A stretch of 58,794 nt of DNA from Acidobacteriaceae bacterium (GCA_030039035.1 JASHQQ010000132.1:1-58794); one strand, 5' to 3'. Shown: positions 1 through 10,058, counted from the first letter of the stretch. Translations and numbers: made by a program. The notes: generated by a model not told the origin, from the sequence alone.

Positions 1-531
1 CGGATGCGCGGTCCAAGCCGGTCCCGTTACAAGATTACCGTCGACCACGCAGCCGAAGAAGTCGGTTTCGACGAACGCGCCGCCGGCCCGCTTCACCTCC
101 GGCGCGCAAGCCGGATAGGCGTTGACACTGCGCCCCTGCAGCACATCCGCCGCAGCCAGCAGTTGCGCTCCATGGCACAGCGCGGCGATCGGCTTGCCCG
201 TCCGGTCGAAGTGCCGCACTATCTCCAGTACCTTCGGATCGAGGCGCAGGTACTCGGGCGCGCGCCCGCCGGGAATCACGAGTCCGTCGTAGCCTGCGGC
301 GTCGATCTCGTCGAAAGTCGCGTTCAGCGTGAAGTTGTGGCCGCGCTTCTCGGTGTAGGTCTGGTCGCCCTCGAAGTCGTGAATCGCCGTGCGCACCTGG
401 TCGCCTTTTTTCTTGCCGGGACAGACCGCGTCCACGGTGTGCCCCACCATTTGCAGCGCCTGGAACGGAACCATGATCTCGTAGTCCTCGACAAAGTCGC
501 CGGCGAGCAACAACAGCCTGGCTGGTTTCAT
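1..531 (-). CDS. DJ-1/PfpI family protein (3' end outside window)
   Basis: This frame is open for all 177 codons from the ATG at 531 down to base 1, so the C-terminus lies beyond the window. It reads as a DJ-1/PfpI (class I glutamine amidotransferase-like) protein. The nucleophile-elbow cysteine is Cys119-His120 in [10 protein letters not shown], an acidic residue sits in [11 protein letters not shown] (about residues 85-95), and the usual GPAW.AHP ending is just reached, so perhaps 10-20 residues are missing. Family members act as glyoxalase/deglycase-type or chaperone-like stress proteins or as proteases; the exact activity cannot be told. It is divergent from the uracil-DNA glycosylase, with only 62 bp between the two starts. 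Confidence 0.85.
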   Translation of the reverse strand, partial: MKPARLLLLAGDFVEDYEIMVPFQALQMVGHTVDAVCPGKKKGDQVRTAIHDFEGDQTYTEKRGHNFTLNATFDEIDAAGYDGLVIPGGRAPEYLRLDPKVLEIVRHFDRTGKPIAALCHGAQLLAAADVLQGRSVNAYPACAPEVKRAGGAFVETDFFGCVVDGNLVTGPAWTAHP

Positions 532-593
532 GGCATTTTCCCCCGCATCCAAGTTTCACCCATCGGCCGCCCGCCGTGCCATAGAATTCCGTC

Positions 594-1295
594 ATGCTCA
601 GCGGGGCTGCGTCGCTCAAGGACCTGAACGCTCGCATCATTCAATGCGAGCGCTGTCCGAGGCTGCGCGCGTACTGCGCGCGGATTGCCCAGGTGCGCCG
701 CAGATTGTACAAGGACCAGGAGTATTGGGGCAGGCCCGTGCCGTCGTTCGGAGACCCGCAGGCGCGCGTGCTGGCGCTGGGGCTGGCTCCCGGCGCGCAC
801 GGCTCCAATCGCACCGGCCGCCCCTTCACCGGCGACGGATCGGGCGCCTTTCTCTTTCCGGTGCTTTACGAAGCGGGATTTGCCTCGCAGCCGGACGCGG
901 TTGCGCGCGACGACGGCATGACGCTTACCGGACTGTGGATCACCTCCGTCGTGCGCTGCGCCCCGCCGGCGAACAAACCCGCGCCGGAAGAGTTGCGCAA
1001 CTGCGCGCCCTGGCTCGACGAGGAAATGGAGCTGCTGCGAAAGTTGCGCGTGGTGGTTTGCCTGGGGAGAATTGCCTTCGACGGCCTGCTCGCTCACCTT
1101 CGCCGCCGCGGCCTGATGATGAATCGCGCCGGACTTGTCTTCGGCCACGGGGCGGAATACACGCTGCCCGGCGGACTTCGTGCAATCGCCAGCTATCATC
1201 CTTCGCTGCAGAACACGAACACGGGAAAACTGACGCGTGCGATGTTTCTCAAGATCTTCCGGCGCGCCAGGCAGCTTGCCGAATCTCCACCCTGA
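594..1295 (+). CDS. Family 5 (UdgB-like) uracil-DNA glycosylase
   Basis: This 233-residue protein probably removes uracil or deaminated bases from DNA in base-excision repair. Four cysteines in the Fe-S arrangement of family 4/5 enzymes are visible: Cys18, Cys21, Cys122 and Cys137. Motif A reads GLAPGAHGSNRTGRPFTGD (residues 63-81), and the C-terminal motif HPSLQNTNTGKLT is present. The Ala-rich form of motif A (GLAPGAHG) fits family 5 better than family 4, which has GExPG. The length is normal for the family. It stands alone on the plus strand between the DJ-1-like gene and kduI. Confidence 0.9.
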   Translation: MLSGAASLKDLNARIIQCERCPRLRAYCARIAQVRRRLYKDQEYWGRPVPSFGDPQARVLALGLAPGAHGSNRTGRPFTGDGSGAFLFPVLYEAGFASQPDAVARDDGMTLTGLWITSVVRCAPPANKPAPEELRNCAPWLDEEMELLRKLRVVVCLGRIAFDGLLAHLRRRGLMMNRAGLVFGHGAEYTLPGGLRAIASYHPSLQNTNTGKLTRAMFLKIFRRARQLAESPP

Positions 1296-1446
1296 ACGAC
1301 ATGGTTGCCCCATCCTTGCGGCGTCCTTGTTTTTGCCGCAAGAGCGGGCGGAACGAGCTCACCTTGCCGAAGACCTCTTATCAACTCCTGGGGACAAGAC
1401 ACGCTTCGATCGAATAGACTCAGAGCTTCGCCCGAGAGCGCTGATT

Positions 1447-2277
1447 ATGCGATTGATCCAGGTTGCCGATGCCGTCCGCTATCCGCGCATGACGACCGAG
1501 GAGCTGCGCGCCGCATACCTTGTCGAAACGCTCTTCGAGCCTGGCTGCATCTCGACGGTCTACGTCGATCTCGATCGCACCGTGATCGGGTCGGCGGTGC
1601 CTCTCGAGAAGCCGCTCGCCCTCGAAACGGATCCCGACTTGCGGGCCGGCTATTTTACCGGGCGCCGCGAACTGGGAGTGCTGAATATCGGCGGCCCTGG
1701 AGCCGTCGAGGTCAACGGACGTGCCTACGAGCTGGAGAATCTGGACGCGCTCTATATCGGGCGCGGGAACGAGAAGGTTGCCTTTTTGAGCCGAAGCGCA
1801 AGTGCTCCGGCGGAGTTTTATCTCCTCAGTTATCCGGCCCACGCGGTTTTTCCGGTTGCCAGAATCGATTCGCGACAGGCCGAACCGGTGATTCTGGGTT
1901 CTGCGGAGACGGCCAACCATCGCAAAGTTACGAAACTCATTCACCTCGAAGGCGCGCGGAGCTGCCAACTCGTCATGGGATTCACCCAGCTTTCGTCGGG
2001 GAGCGTCTGGAACACCATGCCTCCTCACACGCACATGCGCCGGTCGGAAGTCTATCTTTACTTCAACCTTGCGCTGGAAGATCGGGTCATTCACATGATG
2101 GGCCCGGCGCACCAGACGCGACATATCGTTGTCGCAAACAAACAGGTGGTGATTTCGCCCGGTTGGTCGATTCACGCCGGCGTGGGAACATCGAATTATT
2201 CCTTTTGCTGGGGCATGGGCGGCGAAAACCAGGTCTACAGCGACATGGATGCCATCGCCATTGCCGATCTGCTTTGA
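1447..2277 (+). CDS. kduI: 5-keto-4-deoxyuronate isomerase (KduI)
   Basis: The product (276 aa) is a 4-deoxy-L-threo-5-hexosulose-uronate ketol-isomerase, a cytoplasmic enzyme of pectin/uronate breakdown that converts the unsaturated galacturonate product to 3-deoxy-D-glycero-2,5-hexodiulosonate. The whole length matches KduI, including the metal-site region PPHTHMRRSEVYLY (two His and a Glu) and a later His in SPGWSIHAGVG. The open frame continues 70 codons upstream into the glycosylase gene, but the family N-terminus (MRLIQVADAVRYPRMTTEELR) begins at the ATG at 1447. No other pectin genes are in the window. The cupin gene follows after 17 bp and is probably co-transcribed. Confidence 0.93.
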   Translation: MRLIQVADAVRYPRMTTEELRAAYLVETLFEPGCISTVYVDLDRTVIGSAVPLEKPLALETDPDLRAGYFTGRRELGVLNIGGPGAVEVNGRAYELENLDALYIGRGNEKVAFLSRSASAPAEFYLLSYPAHAVFPVARIDSRQAEPVILGSAETANHRKVTKLIHLEGARSCQLVMGFTQLSSGSVWNTMPPHTHMRRSEVYLYFNLALEDRVIHMMGPAHQTRHIVVANKQVVISPGWSIHAGVGTSNYSFCWGMGGENQVYSDMDAIAIADLL

Positions 2278-2294
2278 ACATACCGGAGCTTTCC

Positions 2295-2777
2295 ATGAGA
2301 AACTTCGTGCGGATTGCCATTTCGCTGGCATTTCTCGTATCGGCGACAGGAGTTATTGCACAGGTCATGACCTCCGATCATTGGTCGCGCGACGAGTTGC
2401 TCGGCCGGACGCAGCATTTGCGGGAGTTGGCCGCGCAGGACGACGGCTCGGCCAGCGAGACACTGGAGAAATATCCTCACCATTACACGATGCTCGCATT
2501 CCGCAACCGGAACGGCGGCGGCGAGCTGCACGAGAATTTCGCCGATTTCTTCACGATTCTCGACGGCCGAGCGACACTGGTCACCGGCGGCGAGCTGGTG
2601 GACGCGAAGACGACCGCTCCCGGCGAGCTTCGCGGCGCCTCGGTGAAGGGCGGCACGCGACAGGAGCTCAAGGCGGGCGACGAGGTGCATATTCCGGCCG
2701 GTATGCCTCATCAGATGTTGCTCCAGCCGGGCGAAACCGTCACCTACTTCGTCGTCAAGATCGAGGAGAAGCAATAA
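2295..2777 (+). CDS. Exported small cupin-domain protein
   Basis: This 160-residue protein has an N-terminal signal peptide (about residues 1-22, ending near VIAQ) followed by one cupin fold. The two cupin motifs are visible: ELHENFADFFTILDGRATL (about residues 76-94) and GDEVHIPAGMPHQMLL near residue 130. The first motif has few histidines, so a complete metal site is not certain. An SD-like GGAG lies 7 bases before the ATG at 2295. It follows kduI closely and could act on sugar-derived ligands outside the cytoplasm, but the substrate is unknown. Confidence 0.75.
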   Translation: MRNFVRIAISLAFLVSATGVIAQVMTSDHWSRDELLGRTQHLRELAAQDDGSASETLEKYPHHYTMLAFRNRNGGGELHENFADFFTILDGRATLVTGGELVDAKTTAPGELRGASVKGGTRQELKAGDEVHIPAGMPHQMLLQPGETVTYFVVKIEEKQ

Positions 2778-2849
2778 CCGGCGGGCGCCGATGATTCCCG
2801 GTCACGTCAACGCGGCCTCGCAGGGATGAAACGCAGTTCCTTCGACCCG

Positions 2850-2914
2850 GTTTGGCGCCCAGCCAACCCAGCGGGCAAAGATCGCCCGCCGGGGACCCCG
2901 GATGCGCGCCAAAC
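2850..2914. repeat. Nested inverted-repeat element, copy 1
   Basis: The outer arms GTTTGGCGC (2850-2858) and GCGCCAAAC (2906-2914) are perfect 9-bp inverted repeats. Inside is a second stem, GCGGGC (2871-2876)/GCCCGC (2884-2889), with the loop AAAGATC, followed by the palindromic GGGGACCCC (2891-2899). The element sits between the convergent cupin and ABC permease genes. A second copy with different stem bases but the same loop and flanks is at 12550-12610. It could act as a bidirectional terminator or be an interspersed repeat. Confidence 0.65.
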
Positions 2915-2965
2915 TTCGCTCAGGACGACGATCGCTTGTGTTCGCCGGTCACAACGGCTATCCGA

Positions 2966-3829
2966 TCAGTCGGTGGTGTACCGGATTTCAAGCCGCCGGA
3001 TCCGGTAACAGGAGTATGCCAGCACGACGGCGATCAGCAACAGCAGGCCCAGCACCGCAGCCCAGGCGGGAGCCGGTTCTGTTTCAACTGTGAGCAGCGC
3101 GAAGATGCCGTCGCCGGGCACGCTGACCGGCATCAGGTGGCGCAGATACGAGGCGACGCTGATCCTTTGCAGAATCGATGGCAGGACCGGGTTGATGGCC
3201 TCCCAGCCGAGCACGAGCATCGCCGCCGGCATGGGATTGCGGAAGATCATGCTCAGGAGCAGGAAGACCGCGCCGTAGCCGAGGCAGGCGAGAACCGCGA
3301 TCGCCAGATACGCTTCGAGTTGCGACAGGCCGGGACCGTTGAAGACGAAATCGTGTCCGACGGTTCCATACGGCATGTACACCAGCGCAAAGTCGGCGAT
3401 CATCGCGCTGCCGAAGAGCAGAATGGCGCTGAAGGAACCGGCGGCGAACTTGGCCAGCAGCAGAATCTCGCGCCGGACGGGCGAGAGCAGGTAGTAATGC
3501 AGGCTGCGCTCGACCATCTCGCCGCGGATGAGCCGAGAAAAAATCCCCAGGCATCCGAAGAAGATTCCCAGCCGGATGTAATAGAACTGCACGATGCCGG
3601 CGAGCACCATCGTGTCTTCGCTCATCGCGAGCTTGCCGTCTCGATCGAACACGGCGTGAATCAGGAGAATGATCGTGGGAACGAAAGCGAGAAAGTAGAT
3701 CCAGGTCGCGCGCCACGAAAACAGGTTCCTTCGCACTTCAATCCGCGTGAGGCGCCGCGCCTGCAGCCACCACAGCCCCCAGGGCTGCTGCTTCAGGCGG
3801 TTCGTCAGCGTGTTCGCGCTCGCGGCCAT
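2966..3829 (-). CDS. ABC-2 type transporter permease
   Basis: This is a 287-residue membrane protein with about six hydrophobic segments, starting near residue 45 (WIYFLAFVPTIILLIHAVF) and ending with a last span near residue 265. It has the usual ABC-2 permease layout. Its ATG at 3829 shares one base with the stop codon of the upstream ATPase gene (TAATG), so the two are translationally coupled and should form one transporter. It is the last gene of the six-gene sigma-factor operon. The substrate is unknown; export or membrane maintenance is typical of such pairs. Confidence 0.85.
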   Translation of the reverse strand: MAASANTLTNRLKQQPWGLWWLQARRLTRIEVRRNLFSWRATWIYFLAFVPTIILLIHAVFDRDGKLAMSEDTMVLAGIVQFYYIRLGIFFGCLGIFSRLIRGEMVERSLHYYLLSPVRREILLLAKFAAGSFSAILLFGSAMIADFALVYMPYGTVGHDFVFNGPGLSQLEAYLAIAVLACLGYGAVFLLLSMIFRNPMPAAMLVLGWEAINPVLPSILQRISVASYLRHLMPVSVPGDGIFALLTVETEPAPAWAAVLGLLLLIAVVLAYSCYRIRRLEIRYTTD

Positions 3830-4779
3830 TACGAAGCACCTCCGTCGGATCCGATCAGGTAGTTGTAGATCGCGTTGGCGTCATCGTCGGCCGGTGCGAC
3901 GGCCTCGATCTTGACCAGCCCTTCGACCGCGACGTCATTCAGCAGCCGGTAAAACTCGTCGACATCCGCGGTGCGCAGAAAGACGCCCTTGCCGTCGCCA
4001 TGCAGCCGCGCTTCCACGCAGTGATTCACCGAAAACATTCTCGAGGCCAGCAGTTCCGGCTTGTCGCAGCGCACCAGCACCTGCATCGGCTTGTCACGCA
4101 CTTCCTGCCGGACCTGGTGAATGTTGCCTTCGGCGATGAGGTAGCCGCCGGTGATCAGGATGACGCGGTCCGAAATCCGATCGACCTCGTCGAGAATGTG
4201 GCTGGAAATAATGAGGTGCATACCCTGACGGCCGAGCTCCTCAAAGAGCGCCAGCGACTCCGCGCGTGCCATGGGGTCCAGCCCGTTCAGCGGTTCGTCG
4301 AGCACCAGCACGCGCGGATGATGCGCGATGGCCTGCGCCAGGCGGATCTTCTGCCGCATGCCCTTGCTGTAAGCAGCGATCTTACGGCCGGCCGCGTCGC
4401 TCAGCCGCACGCGCTCCATCGCCTCGCCAGCCAGGCGGAAGGCATCGTATTCGCTGACGCCGTGCAGCATCAGGCTGTCGAAGAGAAACTGGTATCCAGT
4501 CAGTCCGCGGGGAAAGGAATCGAATTGCGTGCAGTAGCCCACCATTCGAAAGAACGTATCGGGCTCGCCCGGAGCGATTCCCTGTATCGAGATTTGGCCG
4601 CTGGATGGCTGAACGAGACCGGTCATCAGGTTCATGAGCGTGGTCTTGCCGGAACCGTTGGGACCTACAAGCGTTGTGATGCCGGGCGGAATGGAAAACG
4701 AGATGCGATTGACGCCGAGAACTTCGCCATAGAACTTGGAGACGTTTTCGAAAACGATCCGGTCGTTCATGGCGTTCAT
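3829..4779 (-). CDS. ABC transporter ATP-binding protein (second pair)
   Basis: This 316-residue ATPase has Walker A GPNGSGKT (about residue 38), a signature-like YSKGMRQ, Walker B VLVLDEPLNGLD and the H-loop ISSHIL. The C-terminal 90 residues are the accessory region found in drug- or gliding-type ABC-2 exporters. The frame is open 145 codons further upstream, inside the previous permease gene. The start was placed at the ATG at 4779 because it overlaps the permease stop by 4 bases (ATGA) and gives the family N-terminus. It partners the permease at 2966-3829. Confidence 0.92.
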   Translation of the reverse strand: MNAMNDRIVFENVSKFYGEVLGVNRISFSIPPGITTLVGPNGSGKTTLMNLMTGLVQPSSGQISIQGIAPGEPDTFFRMVGYCTQFDSFPRGLTGYQFLFDSLMLHGVSEYDAFRLAGEAMERVRLSDAAGRKIAAYSKGMRQKIRLAQAIAHHPRVLVLDEPLNGLDPMARAESLALFEELGRQGMHLIISSHILDEVDRISDRVILITGGYLIAEGNIHQVRQEVRDKPMQVLVRCDKPELLASRMFSVNHCVEARLHGDGKGVFLRTADVDEFYRLLNDVAVEGLVKIEAVAPADDDANAIYNYLIGSDGGAS

Positions 4780-5657
4780 CCTCTCACTACTTCGCGGGCG
4801 CGAATCCGGGCATGCAGCATCGCCGCGCAGACAAGGCAGGCCGCGATCAGCATCGCGAGAATCGCCGCGCTTGGCAGCGACCAGTCGCGGCCGGTCCGAA
4901 CCACTTCCGGCACGCCCAGCAGCCGCTGCCATAGCTGCGTCATCATAACCGGCAGGTTCAGCAGCATTCCCCATCTGGTGCGCAATACGGCGGAGAATAT
5001 GCCTCCCACGCCGGCCGGCACAAGCACCGCGGCAAAGATCACGCCGGTCGCCAGGGTGCGCCATTTCACCCAAGACGAAAAGGCCAGGCCCACCATGGAA
5101 AGCAGCGTAATCCAGACCGTCGTGCCGGCAACGATCCCGAAGGCGATGGGAAGGTTTGCCATTGTCCAGCCCGGCGGGGCGCAGTCGCACTGATAGACAA
5201 AGAGCACCAGGCACGGAAGCACCGTAACGGACGCGAGCGACGCGAAAAGCGCGAGGAATTTGCCCAGGACGTATCCGAAACGCGACACGGGGTGACTGAG
5301 CAGGATGGGGAGGGCGTTATCGGCAAGATCGTAGGTTATGAGGCGCGGCGCGACCCACGACATGAGCGGAAGCGCGAACCAGCATTGCGCCTCGAGTGCT
5401 CGCAAAAAATACTCCGCATCGACATCGAGAAAACGAAGATTGTTCCTGGAGACGAGCAGGCGCGTGGCCGGATTGTTGGCAAGATAGATCTGGATCAGGA
5501 AGATGATGAACGGAATCATCGCGGCCAGACCGAGTCCGATGGTGATTTTCGAGGACCAGGCTTCGGCCAGGCCGTAGCGGACGAGAACGCCGACGCGCGC
5601 CCACATGGGCGTCACACGGCCCGAATACGCCCGGTAATCGTGCCTATAGACCGACAT
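4776..5657 (-). CDS. ABC-2 type transporter permease (first pair)
   Basis: This is a 293-residue integral membrane protein with about six transmembrane stretches. Examples are residues 39-59 ([21 protein letters not shown]) and a C-terminal span with [17 protein letters not shown]. The long hydrophilic segment after the first span (residues 60-95) is typical of ABC-2 permeases. It overlaps the upstream ATPase gene by 14 bases and the downstream ATPase by 4, so it is tightly embedded in the operon. It most likely works with the ATPase at 5644-6582. The transported substrate cannot be read from sequence. Confidence 0.82.
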   Translation of the reverse strand: MSVYRHDYRAYSGRVTPMWARVGVLVRYGLAEAWSSKITIGLGLAAMIPFIIFLIQIYLANNPATRLLVSRNNLRFLDVDAEYFLRALEAQCWFALPLMSWVAPRLITYDLADNALPILLSHPVSRFGYVLGKFLALFASLASVTVLPCLVLFVYQCDCAPPGWTMANLPIAFGIVAGTTVWITLLSMVGLAFSSWVKWRTLATGVIFAAVLVPAGVGGIFSAVLRTRWGMLLNLPVMMTQLWQRLLGVPEVVRTGRDWSLPSAAILAMLIAACLVCAAMLHARIRAREVVRG

Positions 5658-6582
5658 TGGCCACCTGCCGTTCGTTGTCCATGGCGCGCAGAAAGATGTC
5701 TTCCAGAGAATCGCGCCGCTGGCTCATGCGGCGAATCTGCACACCCTGCTCGCCGGCGATCACAAACAGGTCGCGCGCCTCAAGGCGATCGGGCATCACC
5801 AGCTTGATGCGGCCGCCGGGAAAGCTTGCGCATTCGCAGCCGAGAGCCCGGACGTTGACCGCGAACTGCTCGGTGGCGCCAGCGGTTTCGAGCTCGATGA
5901 AATTGCGATGCGAGCGGCGCTCTTCCTCGATGTTGCACAGAGCGGCAATGCGGCCGTCCCTGAGGATCAGCACTTCATCGCAGGTCTCGTCGATATCGCG
6001 CAGCAGATGCGAAGAGATGAGCAGCCGGATGCTGCCCGCCTTGCGAATCTCCTTGATGGTTTGAATCATGCGCTGGCGCGCCACCGGGTCGAGACCGTTG
6101 GTCGGCTCGTCGAGGATGAGAAGCTTTGGACCGTGCGCCAGCGCCTGGGCCAGCTTGATGAGTTGCTTCATTCCCAGCGAGTAGGTGCTCACCTTGCGGT
6201 AACGAACCTCGCCCAGGCCGACGTAGAAAAGCGCCTCGTGGGCGCGCTCGAGCGCTTCGGCCGGAGGCAGTCCGGCCAGCTCGGCCATGTAGCGGACAAA
6301 GCGCACGCCGCTCTGGTTGCCGATGAACGAGTCGTTCTCCGGCATGTAGCCGATGCCCTGGCGGATCCGCGCACGATCATGGCGCGAATCCAGCCCGAAG
6401 ACGCGCGCGCCGCCGCTCGACGGCAAATGGAAACCGAGCAGCGTGTTGATGAGCGTCGATTTTCCCGCGCCGTTGGGGCCGAGCAGGCCAATGGCATTCC
6501 CTCGCAACTCCCCCGTCAGTCCATTCAGGACGGTGCGCCCGCCGAGGCGCACTTCCAGCCGGTCGAGATCGATGATGCCCAT
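5644..6582 (-). CDS. ABC transporter ATP-binding protein (first pair)
   Basis: The product is a 312-residue ATPase with Walker [12 protein letters not shown] (about residues 33-43), a signature-like YSLGMKQ, Walker [14 protein letters not shown] and the switch His in ISSHLL. The tail from residue 225 is the regulatory C-terminal domain of ABC-2 exporters, ending [13 protein letters not shown]. The ATG at 6582 lies one base after the stop of the FecR-like gene. This suggests that the sigma/anti-sigma pair controls the exporter genes or senses their activity. Confidence 0.92.
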   Translation of the reverse strand: MGIIDLDRLEVRLGGRTVLNGLTGELRGNAIGLLGPNGAGKSTLINTLLGFHLPSSGGARVFGLDSRHDRARIRQGIGYMPENDSFIGNQSGVRFVRYMAELAGLPPAEALERAHEALFYVGLGEVRYRKVSTYSLGMKQLIKLAQALAHGPKLLILDEPTNGLDPVARQRMIQTIKEIRKAGSIRLLISSHLLRDIDETCDEVLILRDGRIAALCNIEEERRSHRNFIELETAGATEQFAVNVRALGCECASFPGGRIKLVMPDRLEARDLFVIAGEQGVQIRRMSQRRDSLEDIFLRAMDNERQVANVGL

Positions 6583-6583
6583 G

Positions 6584-9205
6584 TCACTCTCTTACGTGTT
6601 CCATGGTGGACTTGTTCCGCGAATCGAGCAATGCGCCGAGGGTGAGGAAATCGAATCCGAAGAGCCGGCTGTCGCTGCCCGCTTCGATGCGGTTCTCCTC
6701 GCCCCAGGCGCAGACAGCGGTAGGCCGCGAGTCGGCGGCCAGCTTGCGCAGCAGATCGGCCGAATCGCCGCTCAGAGTTCCGAGCAGCGGATTCAACACC
6801 GGGCTCAGGTTCTGATAGGCGACCGCGGAGCAATTCTCATTCCCGTCCTTGGGCAGCAGATCCTTGAAAGCCGCCGAGCGGGCGAGCGTGTTGCCGCTCG
6901 AGTGCTCGCGCAGCGCATCCAGAAGCAGCGCGCGATTCGGCGCGACGATCAGGAATCCGTCGGCATAGGTGTATTGCGCAACGACGTTGCCGGAGGTGGT
7001 ATAGCGAATCGCGTAGAACTTTCGCCCGCCGCTCTGGCTCGCATCAATCGCAACCGGACGCGCATTCTGGCCCTGCTCCTGCTCGTTGGCCAGTTGAACC
7101 ACGTGCTCAATCGCCGCCTGGAGCTGATTCGAGTCATGAACTTCGACGACGAGCTTCCACGAAGGCGTGGGAAGAACCGGCCCATCGAGAGCCACCAGCA
7201 AATCCCCGCCCAGGTTGGGAACCAGCTCATTGCGAACCGTGTCTTCGATCCGGGATTCCGTCTCGCTCAGGTCCGCTTCGCGGCCGCCGCGATTGTCTCT
7301 CGTGATTGCCTCGATATCGTTGGCAATGGCCGTCGGATCCTTGGAAAGCGCAGCGACCGCCAGCGCGGCATTCGGCGAGACGAAGTCGAGCGATCCGATC
7401 GGCGCGGGAGGAGCAAGCCATGAAGCGACGCGCTGCCGCTCGCCTGAGAATTGCAGGTTCAGGTGGTTCTCCGGCGCTCCATTCACTTCGCGATGCTCGG
7501 CGATGAGGTACTGCACGCCTCCAAGTCCGCTATTGTCAATCATGTTCTTTCTGGGGCGACCGGAGCGATTTGCGCCGAGATCTTTATTCATCATCTGGTG
7601 CAGGTCGGCGGCGAGAATAATGCCAGCGCCGCGGTCGTAGGCGGCTGCGATTTCGCGGCCAAAGTCGCTATTGGCAAATCCGCTGGCGCCGGCGTTCAGT
7701 TGCGCCTCCAGTTCTTTGAGCGTTGCGACGCTGTTGGAGAAAACGGCCTCATGCGGCCGAACCAGCGCGTAGCCGCCCTGCCCGGCGTTTCCAGTATCCG
7801 CAGTAGCGCTCAGGGAGCGCTCATCGAGCACGGTCAGCTTACCGGTTGCGCCGGAAGAGAACCGGTCCTTGAGCAACTCGTCCAGCCCGCCGCGCTGGAC
7901 ATCGGCAAGCACGGCGAATCCCGGCTGATCGCCCTGCCGGAAACCGACAATGACCACTTCGTCGCCCAGATACTGGCTCACCTCGTGCAGTTTGTCGACC
8001 AGCGCGTCCAGCTCCTCGGTGTTGTTCTGGTGGCCGCGGGCCCACCACTGCTGCAATTCAGGGCTCTGGCTCAACTGATCGTGAAAAATTGAGTTGGCCT
8101 GGCTCAGAAAATCGCCGAGGTTGGGGATGCTCACGTAGAGCAGCGAATCGGCGGGCACGCGTGCGAGCAAGTCGCTGCCATAACGCGGTTCGGGGAACGG
8201 AAGCTGGCCGATGCGATGCTGCAGCGTGGCAAGCTGCGCTACCAGGCGCAGGTATTTCTCGCGATCCTGGCTCCAGGAAACCTGCTCTTCGAGCGGCTCC
8301 GGGCTCAGCTTGTCGCTGGTGGCCAGTTGATCGCCGGCATGAAGCAGCGTTTCCATGCCGGAATGCATCACGTGTACGTTGCCTTCGAGCACGGCCACGC
8401 GCGAGCCTTTGATTCCCGCATCGACCGAAAAGACCGTTCCGGTCACGCCCACGCGGCAATCGGGGGTCCTGACATACAAATGCCCCAGCGCGCGCCTGGC
8501 GGCCTGCACAATGGCGGCGCCGCCGTCGAGCCGCAAGGTCATGTCGCGGCCTCGCTCGCCCACCGCGACCACGCTGCGCTCGTTCACTTCGACCGTCGAA
8601 CCGTCGGCCAGCTTGAGAACGGCGCGCGATCCGCCCGCGGTGCGCAGGCTTTCGCCTTCGCGCAATTCGGCGCCGGGCTTGATTTCCCTGTCGTTCGCAT
8701 TCGAGATCAGGTAAGCTGAGCCGTGGATCGACTCAACTTCCGCGCGCACTCCCGGCGGAATCTCCCAGTACAGCCTGTAGACGATTGTCCCCCAAAGCAG
8801 CAACGCAAAGGAAACGGCGAACGCCCATCCGAGCCGCCCCGGCCGCCACGCTTCCTGCGGGGCCCGTTCCGTCTTCGTCCTCGGAACCGACCAGTCCACG
8901 GCTGCGGTACGCTGGCCGGTCTTGAAGCTGCGCAGGCAGCGTCCGCAGTCGCGCAGATGGGCTTCAACCAGCAGCGCGCGCGCCGCAGGGAGGCTTCCCG
9001 CGCGCCAGGCGCCCAGCAGCCGCTGTACATCGTCGCAGCTCCCGATCGCCTCTTGCTGGAAATTGCGCCCGGCTTCGGTGCCCACCGCAATGCCCAACCG
9101 GCCGGCGATGCGGCCCGCGGAGGCCGAGATTGCTTCCGATCCGGGCTCCGCGCTCTTGAGCGCCTCAATCGCGTCCGTCAGCAGTTGTTCGTCATGGTGC
9201 TTCAT
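6584..9205 (-). CDS. Membrane anti-sigma-like zinc-finger/FecR-domain protein
   Basis: This protein of 873 residues has three parts. The cytoplasmic N-terminus carries an anti-sigma zinc-finger motif H-x3-C-x2-C (His83, Cys87, Cys90). One transmembrane helix follows at about residues 125-143. After it comes a FecR-type sensor domain (about 150-270, with [24 protein letters not shown] and GTVFSVDAG), then a long extracytoplasmic region of about 600 residues that I do not recognise. The start at 9205 overlaps the sigma-factor stop by 4 bases (ATGA); the frame stays open 64 codons further up. By family knowledge it should hold the ECF factor inactive and respond to an envelope signal. The large unassigned C-terminal region is unusual for an anti-sigma factor. 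Confidence 0.8.
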   Translation of the reverse strand: MKHHDEQLLTDAIEALKSAEPGSEAISASAGRIAGRLGIAVGTEAGRNFQQEAIGSCDDVQRLLGAWRAGSLPAARALLVEAHLRDCGRCLRSFKTGQRTAAVDWSVPRTKTERAPQEAWRPGRLGWAFAVSFALLLWGTIVYRLYWEIPPGVRAEVESIHGSAYLISNANDREIKPGAELREGESLRTAGGSRAVLKLADGSTVEVNERSVVAVGERGRDMTLRLDGGAAIVQAARRALGHLYVRTPDCRVGVTGTVFSVDAGIKGSRVAVLEGNVHVMHSGMETLLHAGDQLATSDKLSPEPLEEQVSWSQDREKYLRLVAQLATLQHRIGQLPFPEPRYGSDLLARVPADSLLYVSIPNLGDFLSQANSIFHDQLSQSPELQQWWARGHQNNTEELDALVDKLHEVSQYLGDEVVIVGFRQGDQPGFAVLADVQRGGLDELLKDRFSSGATGKLTVLDERSLSATADTGNAGQGGYALVRPHEAVFSNSVATLKELEAQLNAGASGFANSDFGREIAAAYDRGAGIILAADLHQMMNKDLGANRSGRPRKNMIDNSGLGGVQYLIAEHREVNGAPENHLNLQFSGERQRVASWLAPPAPIGSLDFVSPNAALAVAALSKDPTAIANDIEAITRDNRGGREADLSETESRIEDTVRNELVPNLGGDLLVALDGPVLPTPSWKLVVEVHDSNQLQAAIEHVVQLANEQEQGQNARPVAIDASQSGGRKFYAIRYTTSGNVVAQYTYADGFLIVAPNRALLLDALREHSSGNTLARSAAFKDLLPKDGNENCSAVAYQNLSPVLNPLLGTLSGDSADLLRKLAADSRPTAVCAWGEENRIEAGSDSRLFGFDFLTLGALLDSRNKSTMEHVRE

Positions 9206-9744
9206 CGGTTCCCCCGTTCGATCCCTGTAAGCCGCTTTTTCAGCTTCGATCGCGCCTGGTACAACGTGACCGCAACCACGGCCTGCGACGTGCCCATTAA
9301 CGCCGCGATCTCGCGATTCCCCAGCTCTTCGAGGTAGCGCAGCGAAAACATCTCCGCGGCGCGGGGCGGCAGTTCGCCGATCGCCTGTCGCAGCCACCGG
9401 CCGAGCTGATGCCGGGAGGCAACCTCCTCCGGAGAGCTTTCCTTCCCTGTCGACGCCACTTCCGCGGCGGCGTCCAGCGGTTCTGTCGCGGCGGATTTTC
9501 GCCGGCGCAGCAGATCCAGGGCGCCGTTGATCGCGGAACGGTAAAGATAGCTGCCGGCGTTTTTCATCGCGACTTCGCCGCCGTTGGCCAGGCGCAGGAA
9601 GACCGCCTGCGCCACGTCTTCCGCGTCCGCCATGCTGCCCGTGATCCGGTAGGCGGCAAGCAGAACGCGCCGGTGATGCTCACCGAACAGTCGGGAGAGC
9701 TCGCCGGATTCTGCGATCGGCAATGTTGCGCTGGCCGCGGCCAT
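9202..9744 (-). CDS. ECF-type RNA polymerase sigma factor
   Basis: This is a sigma-70-family factor of 180 residues with region 2 (RLFGEHHRRVLLAAYRITGSMADAEDVAQAVFLRL) and region 4 (IGELPPRAAEMFSLRYLEELGNREIAALMGTS, a helix-turn-helix). An upstream ATG at 9768 is possible. The ATG at 9744 was preferred because AAAGGTGA lies a few bases before it. It heads a minus-strand operon that continues, with overlapping or near-touching genes, through the FecR-like protein and two ABC transporter pairs. A possible self-recognised promoter (GGAAC, 16 bp, CGTA) lies upstream at 9817-9841. Confidence 0.9.
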   Translation of the reverse strand: MAAASATLPIAESGELSRLFGEHHRRVLLAAYRITGSMADAEDVAQAVFLRLANGGEVAMKNAGSYLYRSAINGALDLLRRRKSAATEPLDAAAEVASTGKESSPEEVASRHQLGRWLRQAIGELPPRAAEMFSLRYLEELGNREIAALMGTSQAVVAVTLYQARSKLKKRLTGIERGNR

Positions 9745-9816
9745 TGGCTCACCTTTACCGCTTTTCATAGGGATGACGCTCGAAACGGGAGATTCTGAAT
9801 CCTTTTGACGGGAATC

Positions 9817-9841
9817 TACGACGATGAGACATTCTAGTTCC
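9817..9841 (-). promoter_or_regulatory. Possible ECF-type promoter of the sigma-factor operon
   Basis: Reading the minus strand, GGAAC (9841-9837) and CGTA (9820-9817) are separated by 16 bp. This resembles ECF promoters, where an AAC-containing -35 and a CGT(A/C) -10 element are typical. It sits about 75 bases before the chosen start of the sigma-factor gene and would give autoregulation. The call rests on the motif alone. Confidence 0.35.
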
Positions 9842-9854
9842 GCAACAAAGAGGA

Positions 9855-9875
9855 GGAAGCCGTCTCACGGCTTCC
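9855..9875. other. Strong hairpin between divergent sigma-factor and ADOP genes
   Basis: GGAAGCCGT (9855-9863) and ACGGCTTCC (9867-9875) form a perfect 9-bp stem with a 3-base CTC loop. It lies in the 290-bp divergent region about 180 bases before the permease gene. No T-run follows. It may be a leader hairpin, a protein-binding palindrome or part of an interspersed repeat. Confidence 0.5.
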
Positions 9876-10058
9876 AGGTTGGCATCGGCCGTCCGATTCC
9901 GCACACTCCATTCCATATGCGGACAATGCGTCGTCCCGGAGGAGGAGCAAATGTCCTAAAATCATAGCGATCCAGCTTTGACGGTTGGCCTCCAATCTGC
10001 TGCTCCAGATTGACGAAAGATCTTTGCGCCGTTCATTACCGGGCCAGGGAGAACCAGT

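Noticed and set aside
1237-1446. 70-codon extension upstream of kduI
   Set aside because: It overlaps the glycosylase gene and lacks KduI similarity; the family N-terminus begins at the ATG at 1447.
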